Source of the DNA: Propionivibrio dicarboxylicus
Lineage (GTDB): Bacteria; Pseudomonadota; Gammaproteobacteria; Burkholderiales; Rhodocyclaceae
Reading direction: 5' to 3'
Assembly: GCF_900099695.1 (NCBI RefSeq)
Contig: NZ_FNCY01000011.1
Span: 62,001-126,000, forward strand
Length of the DNA stretch: 64,000 bases
Both the position numbers and the translations under genes were made by a program. Below the pieces are notes generated by a model. That model did not search any database and was not told the origin of the DNA. It was given only the letters and a program-made list of their open reading frames with translations. Below are positions 26,233 to 34,374 of the stretch, in pieces. How positions within the stretch are numbered: position 1 is the stretch's first letter; each line of letters begins with the position of its first letter.

Positions 26233-26846
26233 AATCCGGACTGATCATTGCCGACGACCATCCGATGATGTGTCACGGGCTCAGCGAAATCATCGCGCGA
26301 ACGCCGGACCTCGAGGTCGTCGCCATCGCGCACGACGGCGAGCAGGCCGAGACGATGGCAAAACAGCGACCGGCGGACCTGCTGATTCTCGATGTCGCGA
26401 TGCCGATCAAGAGCGGGCTCGACGTGCTCGAATCGCTGCGCAGCGCGGGGATCCGGCTGCCGGTGCTGTTTTTCTCGATGTATCCCCCCGACCAATATGT
26501 CCCGTATATCAGGAAGGCCGGCGCCCAGGGATTCATCGGCAAGGACGCCGAGGAAAAAACGCTGCTCGCCGCCATCCGCAAGATCCTCGCCGGCAACGTG
26601 TTCTTCCCCTCGCTGACGACGCCACGGCACCGCTCGGTCAACACGCCCATTCGGGAGCTGCCGACGCTCTCGTCACGCGAGAACGAGGTGCTGAACCAAC
26701 TCCTGCGCGGCACGCCGCTCGTCGACATCGCCGCCGAACTCGGTATCAGTCCACAGAGCGTCACGACCTACCGGCGGCGTCTCCTCGACAAGCTCGGCGT
26801 CAAGAACAACGTCGACCTGATTCGCCTGATGGGACATCCCGACTAA
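26229..26846 (+). CDS. NarL/FixJ family response regulator
   Basis: This 205-residue protein has a receiver domain (1-120) with the acidic pair in IIADDHPMM and phosphoacceptor Asp55 in LLILDVAMPIKSGLDVLESL. A LuxR-type DNA-binding domain follows (about 143-200): LPTLSSRENEVLNQLLRGTP, then IAAELGISPQSVTTYRRRLL. The start overlaps the kinase stop in ATGA, so the two form a standard pair. Its target genes are not identifiable here; the next gene, a large hybrid kinase, is 239 bases downstream. Confidence 0.93.
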   Translation: MKSGLIIADDHPMMCHGLSEIIARTPDLEVVAIAHDGEQAETMAKQRPADLLILDVAMPIKSGLDVLESLRSAGIRLPVLFFSMYPPDQYVPYIRKAGAQGFIGKDAEEKTLLAAIRKILAGNVFFPSLTTPRHRSVNTPIRELPTLSSRENEVLNQLLRGTPLVDIAAELGISPQSVTTYRRRLLDKLGVKNNVDLIRLMGHPD

Positions 26847-27085
26847 CTGCAATTCTTGTCGGCTTTGTCTTTTTTATCTGACAGACAAGACACTGGCATC
26901 CGCGCATCATTGATCCGTTCTGATTTTAAGCCAATGTAATTCTGGCTTGCACAGAGGTGAAGGATGCGCGCGTTGGCGAAACCGCGAAGCCGGTGTGAAG
27001 AACTCTTGTCGAAAGACCCGGTCCCGCGCCGCACGCGAGGCCGGACCGCAGCCGCCCGCACCGGCCATGGCAGGAGCGCCGCGTC

Positions 27086-30000
27086 ATGACCGGCAACCGC
27101 ATTCTTTCGTGCATCGGCCGCCTGCTGGTCGCCCCGGCGGATGTCTCGATGCGCGCCTTCATCACACGCCTGATCTGGCTATGCCTGCTCCCGCCGCTGC
27201 TGCTCGCCGCCTGGCTGGCCTTCGACAACGTCAAGGCCAAGCAGGCCGACTTCCTCGACGACGCGCAGCACCTCACCCGCAACATTGCCCTGTCCATCGA
27301 CCAGCGACTGGAAACCTACGTCGCCGGCCTGGCCATGCTGGCCGACTCGGCGTATGTGGACGATCCCCAGGGCTGGCCGGCCTTGTACCGGGAAGCGCAG
27401 GCCTTCGAAAGAAGCTTCGGCACCCATGTGATTTTTGCCAGTGCCAGCGGCCCCATGCAGATGCTGTTCAACACGCGCCAACCGTTCGGCAAGCCGCTGC
27501 CCGTACTGCCCCGCCCGGAAGGACAGGCGGCGGCGCCGCTGGCGGTGTCGACCGGCCGGCCGGCCGTCAGCAATCTCTTCTTCGGCCCGGTCGCCCGCAC
27601 GCCCTTGGTCGCCGTCGCCGTGCCCGTCATGCGCCAGGGCAAGGCCGTGAATGTCATGCTGACGACGATCGAGACCGACTCCTTCCGGAAGCATCTCGAG
27701 AACGCGCATAGCGAAAACGGCTGGTCCCTCGCGCTCGTCGACAGCACCGGCAAGACGATCGCCCGTAGTGGTGCCACGAACGACGATCCGGCAGCGCGCG
27801 AGGATGCGGGCAAGCGGATTGCCGTCCGCCTGGACAATGCGCCGTGGTCCGTCGTCGTCGACATTCCGAGCGCCGCGCTGTGGCAACCGGTCCGCTCGGC
27901 GATCCTGCAACTGCTGGCCGGACTGCTGGCCGTATTGCTCATCAGTGTCGCCGCCGGCAAGATCACGGCCCGCCGTCTGGTGTCGGGCTTTTCGAACCTG
28001 CTGCAACCGACGGCGACCGGCGCGCCGCGCGCCGAGATCGCCGAGATCGCCCAGGTGCGCGATCAACTCGATGCCGCCGCCAGGCAACGCGAGATCGATT
28101 ATCAGAACCTGATCGCCAGCGAGGGGCGCTTCACCGCCACCTTCGAACAGGCGGCGGTCGGCATGGCGCTGGTCGCCCCCGACGGCCAGTGGTTGCGCGT
28201 CAACCGGAAACTCGCCAGCATCGTCGGCTATTCGCCCGCCGAAATGCTCACAAAGACCTTTCAGGACATCACCCACCCCGACGACCTGAGCCATGACCAG
28301 GATCTGGTGGCGGGCATGCTGGCGCGCGAGTTCTCCACCTACTCGGTCGAAAAACGCTATCTACGCAAGGGCGGCAGCCAGGTCTGGGTCAACCTGACGG
28401 TCGCCCTGATCTGGACGGCGGAGGGACAACCCGACTATTTCATTTCGGTGATCGAGGAGATCGATGCGCGCAAGAAAACGCGGGACGAGGTGCTGGCGAC
28501 CAAGCGCAAGCTGGAAGCGGCGCTGGCCAGCATGACCGATGCCGTCTGCATCTCCGACACGGCGGGGAAACTGGTCGAGCTCAATGAAGCCTTTGCCAGG
28601 CTGCACCGATTCCAGGACAAGGACACCTGCGCCAGAACGCTAGCCGAGTATCCGGCGATCCTGGAGGCCTATGCGAGTACTGGCGAGGCGATCCCGATCG
28701 AGCGATGGGCCGTACCGCGGGCCTTGCGCGGCGAGACAGACAGCAATGCCGAAATCCACCTGCGCCGCAAGGACACTGGCGAAACCTGGATCGGCAGTTA
28801 CAGCTACGCGCCGATCCGCGATGAACAGGGTCAGATCGTCGGTTCGGTGGTCGTCGGCCGCGACATCACCGAGCAAAAAGTCATCGAGGCGCTGATCCGG
28901 CAAAATGAATCGCGGCTCCGACTGGCCCTCGAATCGGCCAAAGCCGGCAGCTGGGAATGGGACTTGCAGACGCAGAAGAACATCTGGTCGGACGAGGTCT
29001 TTCGTCTGTACGGGCTGCAGCCGGGCAGTTGCGAGCCCTCCTATGAGGCCTGGCTCGAAACGATCCATCCGGACGACCGCGCGCGCGCCGTCGCCGCCGT
29101 CGGCGAGGCGAGCCGGCAGTTCGCCGAGCTCAGTGTCGAATGGCGGGTTAACACCGCCTCCGGCCCGGAACGCTGGTTGTTGTCCCGGGGCCGCCCGGAA
29201 ACCGATGCGGACGGAAAGCCGTACCGCTATCTCGGCATCGTCATGGACATCAGCGAGCGCAAACGCGCCGAAGCCGAACTCGAGCAACACCGCAAGCACC
29301 TCAAGGAACTGGTCGATGCGCAGACGGCCGAACTGGCCGAAGCGAATCGCACCCTGACGCTGCGGACCGAGGAAATCACCGAACTCTACAACCGGGCGCC
29401 CTGCGGCTATCACTCGCTGGCGCCGGACGGAAGCGTGATTGCCGTCAATGACACCGAATTGGAGATGTTCGGCTATTCGCGCAACGAATTCCTCGGTCGC
29501 AACATCGGCGACTTCATGACGATGGAAAGTCGCGAACATCTGCACCGGAATTTCTCCGAGTTCGCCCGGAGCGGGCGGATACGCGACCTCGAATTCGACT
29601 TCGTGCGCAAGGATGGAACGATCGTGCCCTGCCTGGTGAACGGCGACATGGTCCGCGACGCCAGGGGCAAATTCCTCTACACACGCAGCACCCTGATCGA
29701 CAACAGCGAACACAGGGCGCGCAACGAACAGTTGCGGATCATGCAGCGCGAACTCGCGCTGCGGGCCGAGGAAGCCGAAGCGGCGACGCGCTCGAAGAGT
29801 GCCTTCCTCGCCAACATGAGCCATGAAATCCGCACCCCGATGAACGCCATCATCGGCCTCACCCACCTCGTCCAGCGCGCCGGACAGCCACCGGAACAGG
29901 CCGAACGCATGAGCAAGATCGAAAGCGCCGGCCTCCACCTGCTCTCGATCATCAACGACATCCTCGACATCTCGAAGATCGAGGCCGGTCGCATGGAACT

Positions 30001-31657
30001 GGAGAGCACCGATTTCCACCTCTCCGCCATCCTCGACAACATCCAGTCGCTGATCGGCGAACAGGCCAAGGCCAAGGGGCTGACGATCGAGATCGATCCG
30101 GATTCGGTGCCGGTCTGGCTGCGCGGCGATCCGACGCGCCTGCGCCAGGCCCTGCTCAACTACGCCGGCAACGCCGTCAAATTCACCGAGCGTGGCCGCA
30201 TCACGCTGCGCGCCATCCTGCTCGAGGACCGTGGCGACGACATGCTGGTGCGCTTCGAGGTCGAGGACACGGGCATCGGCATCCCGGCCGACAAGCTGAC
30301 CCAGCTCTTCGAATCGTTCGAGCAGGCCGACGCCTCGATCACCCGGAAGTTCGGCGGCACTGGCCTCGGGCTGGCGATCACGCGCCGCCTGGCGAACCTG
30401 ATGGGCGGCGAGGCCGATGCCGAGAGTATCCCCGGTGTCGGCAGCACCTTCTGGTTCACCGCCAGGCTCGCGCGCGGCCACGGCATCATGCCCAGCGTCT
30501 CGTTCAATGCGTCGGACAATGCCGAGGAAAAACTGCGCCAGCGCTTTGGCTGCGCGCGCATCCTGCTCGCCGAGGACAACGAGATCAACGCCGAAGTCGC
30601 GCTCGAACTGCTGCACTCGGTCGGCCTGCACGTCGACACCGCGGCGAACGGCGCCGAAGCGGTGGCCAAGGCGCAAGGCGGCGCCTACGACCTGATCCTG
30701 ATGGACATGCAGATGCCGGAAATGGACGGCACCGAAGCGACCCGGATCATCCGCCTGCTGCCCGGCTGGGAAAAGCGCCCGATCCTGGCGATGACCGCCA
30801 ACGCCTTCGACGAAGACCGGCGTCTGTGCGAAGAGGCGGGGATGAACGATTTCATCAGCAAGCCCGTCGATCCCGACAGCTTCTTCACGACCCTGCTGCA
30901 GTGGCTGCAACTGAATCCGCCGGTCTCCCGGACATCGTGCAGCGCCTCGCCAGACGGGCTGGACGCGGACATGAGCGGCGACGGGAACGACGGACGCGCG
31001 CCGGCACCAATATCGGCGCCGCCCGATGCCGACGCCCTGCCGGAACTGCCGGGCATCGAGACGACGGTCGGACTCGGCTACCTGCTCGGCAAGAAGGAGT
31101 TCTACCTGCGTCTCCTGCAGAAATTCCGTGACGAGCACGTGCTCGTCTTCCTCGAAAAATTCCGCTGGGCACGCTCGACGAACGACTGGATCACCGCGAC
31201 TCGCCTGGCCCACACGCTGAAGGGACTGGCGCAATCGATCGGCGCCAGGGATCTCGGCGACGTTGCCGCGCAACTCGAACGAGCGACGGTGCGGCGCGAC
31301 GTCGAGGCGGCGATTGCGCTCGAAGTCGCCGTCGAACGGGAGCTGGCGCGCATCCTGCCGGGCCTGCTCCGGCTCGGTCCCTTGCTCGACGCGCCGCTGC
31401 AGAGTCCGGCGGCGACGACCGATAGCGCCGACTGTCCGACGCTCGTCGCCCGCCTGATAGCGCTGCTCGACGCCAACGATACGGCGGCGGCCACGTGCTT
31501 CGGTGAATTGAGTCAAGCGCTGTCCGCCCGCGGTATCGATGCGCCGGAAATGGCACGGATACGACACGCCATCGGCAGCTTCGACTATCGTCAGGCCGCG
31601 ACGCTGCTGCAGGCCCTGCCGGCCGAAATAACCAATGCGGAGAGCGATAAACCATGA
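27086..31657 (+). CDS. membrane-bound hybrid sensor kinase (CACHE-like, 4xPAS, HisKA, HATPase, REC, HPt)
   Basis: At 1523 residues this is the largest protein in the window. Helices near 25-45 and 275-295 enclose a periplasmic CACHE-like sensor. Four PAS domains follow at roughly 350-470, 480-615, 625-745 and 775-895. The kinase core has the H-box NMSHEIRTPMNAIIGLTHL near 935, the ATP site VEDTGIGIPADKLTQLFESF, then GGTGLGLAITRRL. A receiver near 1180-1300 (LLAEDNEINAEVALELLHSV, LILMDMQMPEMDGTEATRII) and a C-terminal HPt domain (TRLAHTLKGLAQSIGARDLG) complete an intramolecular phosphorelay. AGGAG precedes the ATG. It overlaps the REC-HD-GYP gene in ATGA, the probable phosphate acceptor. Confidence 0.93.
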   Translation: MTGNRILSCIGRLLVAPADVSMRAFITRLIWLCLLPPLLLAAWLAFDNVKAKQADFLDDAQHLTRNIALSIDQRLETYVAGLAMLADSAYVDDPQGWPALYREAQAFERSFGTHVIFASASGPMQMLFNTRQPFGKPLPVLPRPEGQAAAPLAVSTGRPAVSNLFFGPVARTPLVAVAVPVMRQGKAVNVMLTTIETDSFRKHLENAHSENGWSLALVDSTGKTIARSGATNDDPAAREDAGKRIAVRLDNAPWSVVVDIPSAALWQPVRSAILQLLAGLLAVLLISVAAGKITARRLVSGFSNLLQPTATGAPRAEIAEIAQVRDQLDAAARQREIDYQNLIASEGRFTATFEQAAVGMALVAPDGQWLRVNRKLASIVGYSPAEMLTKTFQDITHPDDLSHDQDLVAGMLAREFSTYSVEKRYLRKGGSQVWVNLTVALIWTAEGQPDYFISVIEEIDARKKTRDEVLATKRKLEAALASMTDAVCISDTAGKLVELNEAFARLHRFQDKDTCARTLAEYPAILEAYASTGEAIPIERWAVPRALRGETDSNAEIHLRRKDTGETWIGSYSYAPIRDEQGQIVGSVVVGRDITEQKVIEALIRQNESRLRLALESAKAGSWEWDLQTQKNIWSDEVFRLYGLQPGSCEPSYEAWLETIHPDDRARAVAAVGEASRQFAELSVEWRVNTASGPERWLLSRGRPETDADGKPYRYLGIVMDISERKRAEAELEQHRKHLKELVDAQTAELAEANRTLTLRTEEITELYNRAPCGYHSLAPDGSVIAVNDTELEMFGYSRNEFLGRNIGDFMTMESREHLHRNFSEFARSGRIRDLEFDFVRKDGTIVPCLVNGDMVRDARGKFLYTRSTLIDNSEHRARNEQLRIMQRELALRAEEAEAATRSKSAFLANMSHEIRTPMNAIIGLTHLVQRAGQPPEQAERMSKIESAGLHLLSIINDILDISKIEAGRMELESTDFHLSAILDNIQSLIGEQAKAKGLTIEIDPDSVPVWLRGDPTRLRQALLNYAGNAVKFTERGRITLRAILLEDRGDDMLVRFEVEDTGIGIPADKLTQLFESFEQADASITRKFGGTGLGLAITRRLANLMGGEADAESIPGVGSTFWFTARLARGHGIMPSVSFNASDNAEEKLRQRFGCARILLAEDNEINAEVALELLHSVGLHVDTAANGAEAVAKAQGGAYDLILMDMQMPEMDGTEATRIIRLLPGWEKRPILAMTANAFDEDRRLCEEAGMNDFISKPVDPDSFFTTLLQWLQLNPPVSRTSCSASPDGLDADMSGDGNDGRAPAPISAPPDADALPELPGIETTVGLGYLLGKKEFYLRLLQKFRDEHVLVFLEKFRWARSTNDWITATRLAHTLKGLAQSIGARDLGDVAAQLERATVRRDVEAAIALEVAVERELARILPGLLRLGPLLDAPLQSPAATTDSADCPTLVARLIALLDANDTAAATCFGELSQALSARGIDAPEMARIRHAIGSFDYRQAATLLQALPAEITNAESDKP

Positions 31658-32718
31658 CAAGCCAAGGCGGTGAAACCATTCTGGTGGTGGATGACGTTCC
31701 CGAGAACATCGCGACACTGGTCGCCATCCTCGGCGACGACTATCGGGTGACCTTTGCCACCAACGGCGCCGATGCCTTGCGGGCCGCCCAGGCGCAGCCC
31801 CAGCCAAGCCTCATCCTGCTCGACGTGATGATGCCCGACATGGACGGCTACGACGTGTGCCGCCGCCTCAAGGCCGATCTGCGCACGCTCAATATCCCGG
31901 TCATTTTCCTGACGGCGCAGGACGACGTCCGCAACGAAGAGGTCGGACTCCGGCTGGGCGCCGTCGACTACCTGCACAAGCCCTGCCATCCGGCGATCGT
32001 GCTGCAGCGCGTCCGCATCCATCTGGCCCTGCACAACCAGAATCTCGCCCTCGAAACGCGCGTCCAGGAACGCACGCGCGAACTGGAGGAGACCCGCGTC
32101 GAGATCATCCGGCGTCTGGGCCGCGCCGGCGAGTATCGCGACAACGAAACCGGCATGCACGTCATCCGCATGAGCCTGTACTGCAATCGTCTCGCCCTCG
32201 CGGCGAAAGTGCCGAAAGCCCAGGCGGACCTGCTGCAGCTCGCGGCGCCGATGCACGACATCGGCAAGATAGGGATTCCCGACAACATCCTGCTCAAGCC
32301 GGGCAAGCTGACCGACGAAGAACGGCGGGTAATGCAGCGCCATGCCGAAATCGGCGCGGAGATCATCGGCGTCCACGACGGCGACCTGCTGATCCTGGCG
32401 CGAAACATCGCCCTGACGCACCACGAACGCTGGGACGGCATGGGTTATCCGCAGGGTCTGGCCGGCGAGGCCATTCCCTTCGAAGGGAGAATCGCCGCGA
32501 TCTGCGACGTGTATGACGCGCTGACCAGCGCCCGCCCCTACAAGAAAGCCTGGTCCTTCGATGCGGCGATCAACCACATCGTCCTCGAATCGGGCAAAGC
32601 CTTCGACCCGGCGCTGGTGACGCTGTTCGTCACGATGATTTCGGAATGCACCGAGATCCGGCAGCGCTACTGCGACCCGAGCGACGCGGCCGAGGCAAGC
32701 CTCCGGACATCGCCGTAA
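31654..32718 (+). CDS. response regulator with HD-GYP cyclic-di-GMP phosphodiesterase domain
   Basis: This 354-residue protein has a receiver (1-125) with acidic residues in LVVDDVPENIATLVAILGDD and phosphoacceptor Asp57 in LILLDVMMPDMDGYDVCRRL. A coiled segment ETRVQERTRELEETRVEII leads to an HD-GYP domain with AAPMHDIGKIGIPDNILLK and HHERWDGMGYPQGLAG. Such RpfG-like proteins degrade cyclic-di-GMP when phosphorylated. The start overlaps the hybrid-kinase stop, so the phosphorelay output is most likely a change in cyclic-di-GMP. All metal-ligand residues of the HD-GYP site that I can check are present. Confidence 0.93.
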   Translation: MTSQGGETILVVDDVPENIATLVAILGDDYRVTFATNGADALRAAQAQPQPSLILLDVMMPDMDGYDVCRRLKADLRTLNIPVIFLTAQDDVRNEEVGLRLGAVDYLHKPCHPAIVLQRVRIHLALHNQNLALETRVQERTRELEETRVEIIRRLGRAGEYRDNETGMHVIRMSLYCNRLALAAKVPKAQADLLQLAAPMHDIGKIGIPDNILLKPGKLTDEERRVMQRHAEIGAEIIGVHDGDLLILARNIALTHHERWDGMGYPQGLAGEAIPFEGRIAAICDVYDALTSARPYKKAWSFDAAINHIVLESGKAFDPALVTLFVTMISECTEIRQRYCDPSDAAEASLRTSP

Positions 32719-33048
32719 ATCGGGGTAAATCGGCGAAAATCCACGCCAACGTTTGCATCCACCAATGATCGAATCGACGGCGAGGAAGCGTCGACACACG
32801 CGTCGCCGCAATGCCGCCGGCGCGCGCAAGCGCCTGTTTGCGCTTCGTTTCATCGCCGCGAAAGCGCCTCGCGACAGGCGGGCGCAGGCTTCGGAGACAC
32901 GGACCGTCGGGGCGCCCCGACACGCGACCAACTGAAGCACACATCAGTGCATCGATTCAGCCGTCTTTGAAAATATTCATGGACTTGAGAGCAAACCATT
33001 GAACTCAAACGACCGGCAACGGATAATTGCGGCGCGGAGAGATGATTC
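32719..33048. other. gene-free stretch before the second HD-GYP gene
   Basis: About 330 bases with no convincing gene. The left half is GC-rich, and the right half (from about 32940) becomes AT-rich with TTTGAAAATATTCATGG, as expected of a promoter region. GGAGAG at 33038 is the ribosome site of the next gene. I see no terminator with a T-tract and no riboswitch-like structure. Confidence 0.4.
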
Positions 33049-34374
33049 ATGGCAAACAACAGCAGTTCAGGCACCTATTATGTTTCAGTTGAAAAATTAC
33101 AAATCGGACTTTACGTTTTCATAGACCTGCCATGGTTCCAGCATCCGTTCACGCTGAACAGCTTCCGGATCAGCAGCGAAGACCAGGTCAGAACCCTGAA
33201 GTCGCTCGGCGAGTCGCGTTTCCGCTACGACCCGAAGCGTAGCGATGTCGACCCGGACGACCCGGTCGAAGCGCTGCCAGCAGAACTCGAAGCCACCGTC
33301 AGCGACACCGTCGGAGAAAGCATCGGCGAAAGCGACGACGCAGACCTCTCGCCGGAGTTTGCCGCCCGGCGGGAACGCATCCGTGTCCTCGACGCGCACC
33401 GGCGCCGCATCGAGGAAGTCGACAAGACCTACCTCAAGGCCACCGGCATCCTGCGCAACCTGAATCGCAAGCTGCTCGACCGGGGCGATGAGACCTTGCA
33501 GGAAATGGACGTGCTGGTCGACCAGATGGTGACCGCCTTCCTCAAGCATCCGGAAGTGACGCTGCACGTCATGGGCGAGAAATTCAGCGGCGTCGAATCG
33601 TATTCGCACAGTCTCAACGTGTCGGTACTCTGCATGATGCTGAGCAAGGGCCTGGGACTTTCGTCGGACCAGGCGCACAGCCTCGGCCTCGGCGCGCTGT
33701 TGCACGACATCGGCCTCGCCGAGATTCCCGAACGCGTCCTCAAGAAGCGGCCGGACGAATACACCAAGCCGGAGCGCGACCTGCGCGCCATGCACTGCGA
33801 GTTCGGCGTGCGCCTCGGCAAGCAGCTGGGCCTGCCGCCCGACATCCTGGCGATCATCTTCCAGCACCACGAAATGGCCGACGGATCGGGCTACCCGACC
33901 GGCGCCCGGCTCGACAAGATCACCTTCCCGGCCCGCGTCGTCTCGCTCGTCAATTTCTACGACAATCTCTGCAACCCCGCCGACCTCGCCCAGGCACTGA
34001 CGCCGCACGAAGCCTTGTCCTTCATGTTCGGCCAGCGCCGGACGAAATTCGACACCGCCATCCTGCAGCAGATGATCCGCTGCCTCGGCGTCTATCCGCC
34101 GGGCTCGATCGTCACGCTGTCGAACGACGTCGTCGGCCTGGTGATGTCGGTCAACCCGACCAAGCCCCTGCGCCCCTGGATCATGGCCTACGACGCCGAC
34201 GTGCCGAAAGAGGAAGCGATCCTGCTCAACCTCGAACAGGAAACCGAACTGGTCATCGCCAAGGCCTTGCGCCCGGCGCTCCTGCCGCCGGCGATCCACG
34301 CCTATCTGAGCCCGCGGCAGCGCGTCACCTACTATTTCGACAGCAGCGTGCAACCCTCTCAGGGAACGAAATGA
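33049..34374 (+). CDS. DUF3391 HD-GYP domain protein (probable c-di-GMP phosphodiesterase)
   Basis: This 441-residue protein begins with a DUF3391 module (about 10-150: VEKLQIGLYVFIDLPWFQHP), followed by an HD-GYP domain. Key motifs are SYSHSLNVSVLCMMLSKGLG, LGALLHDIGLAEIPERVLKK and IFQHHEMADGSGYPTGARLD. The GYP signature is intact, whereas the segment after the HD pair reads GLAEIP in place of the common GK-IP, as in many DUF3391 proteins. It probably hydrolyses cyclic-di-GMP. Its stop overlaps the start of a GGDEF-EAL gene in ATGA, tying two opposing activities into one transcript. Confidence 0.92.
   Translation: MANNSSSGTYYVSVEKLQIGLYVFIDLPWFQHPFTLNSFRISSEDQVRTLKSLGESRFRYDPKRSDVDPDDPVEALPAELEATVSDTVGESIGESDDADLSPEFAARRERIRVLDAHRRRIEEVDKTYLKATGILRNLNRKLLDRGDETLQEMDVLVDQMVTAFLKHPEVTLHVMGEKFSGVESYSHSLNVSVLCMMLSKGLGLSSDQAHSLGLGALLHDIGLAEIPERVLKKRPDEYTKPERDLRAMHCEFGVRLGKQLGLPPDILAIIFQHHEMADGSGYPTGARLDKITFPARVVSLVNFYDNLCNPADLAQALTPHEALSFMFGQRRTKFDTAILQQMIRCLGVYPPGSIVTLSNDVVGLVMSVNPTKPLRPWIMAYDADVPKEEAILLNLEQETELVIAKALRPALLPPAIHAYLSPRQRVTYYFDSSVQPSQGTK

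Noticed and set aside
26847-27085. Cyclic-di-GMP (GEMM) riboswitch before the hybrid kinase
   Set aside because: A TGCACAGAGG stretch looked suggestive, but the GEMM core bases and paired helices are missing.
28640-31807. 1055-residue open frame on the minus strand
   Set aside because: It lies fully opposite the hybrid kinase, whose PAS, HisKA, REC and HPt motifs are unmistakable. The antisense frame is open only because of GC-rich codon use.
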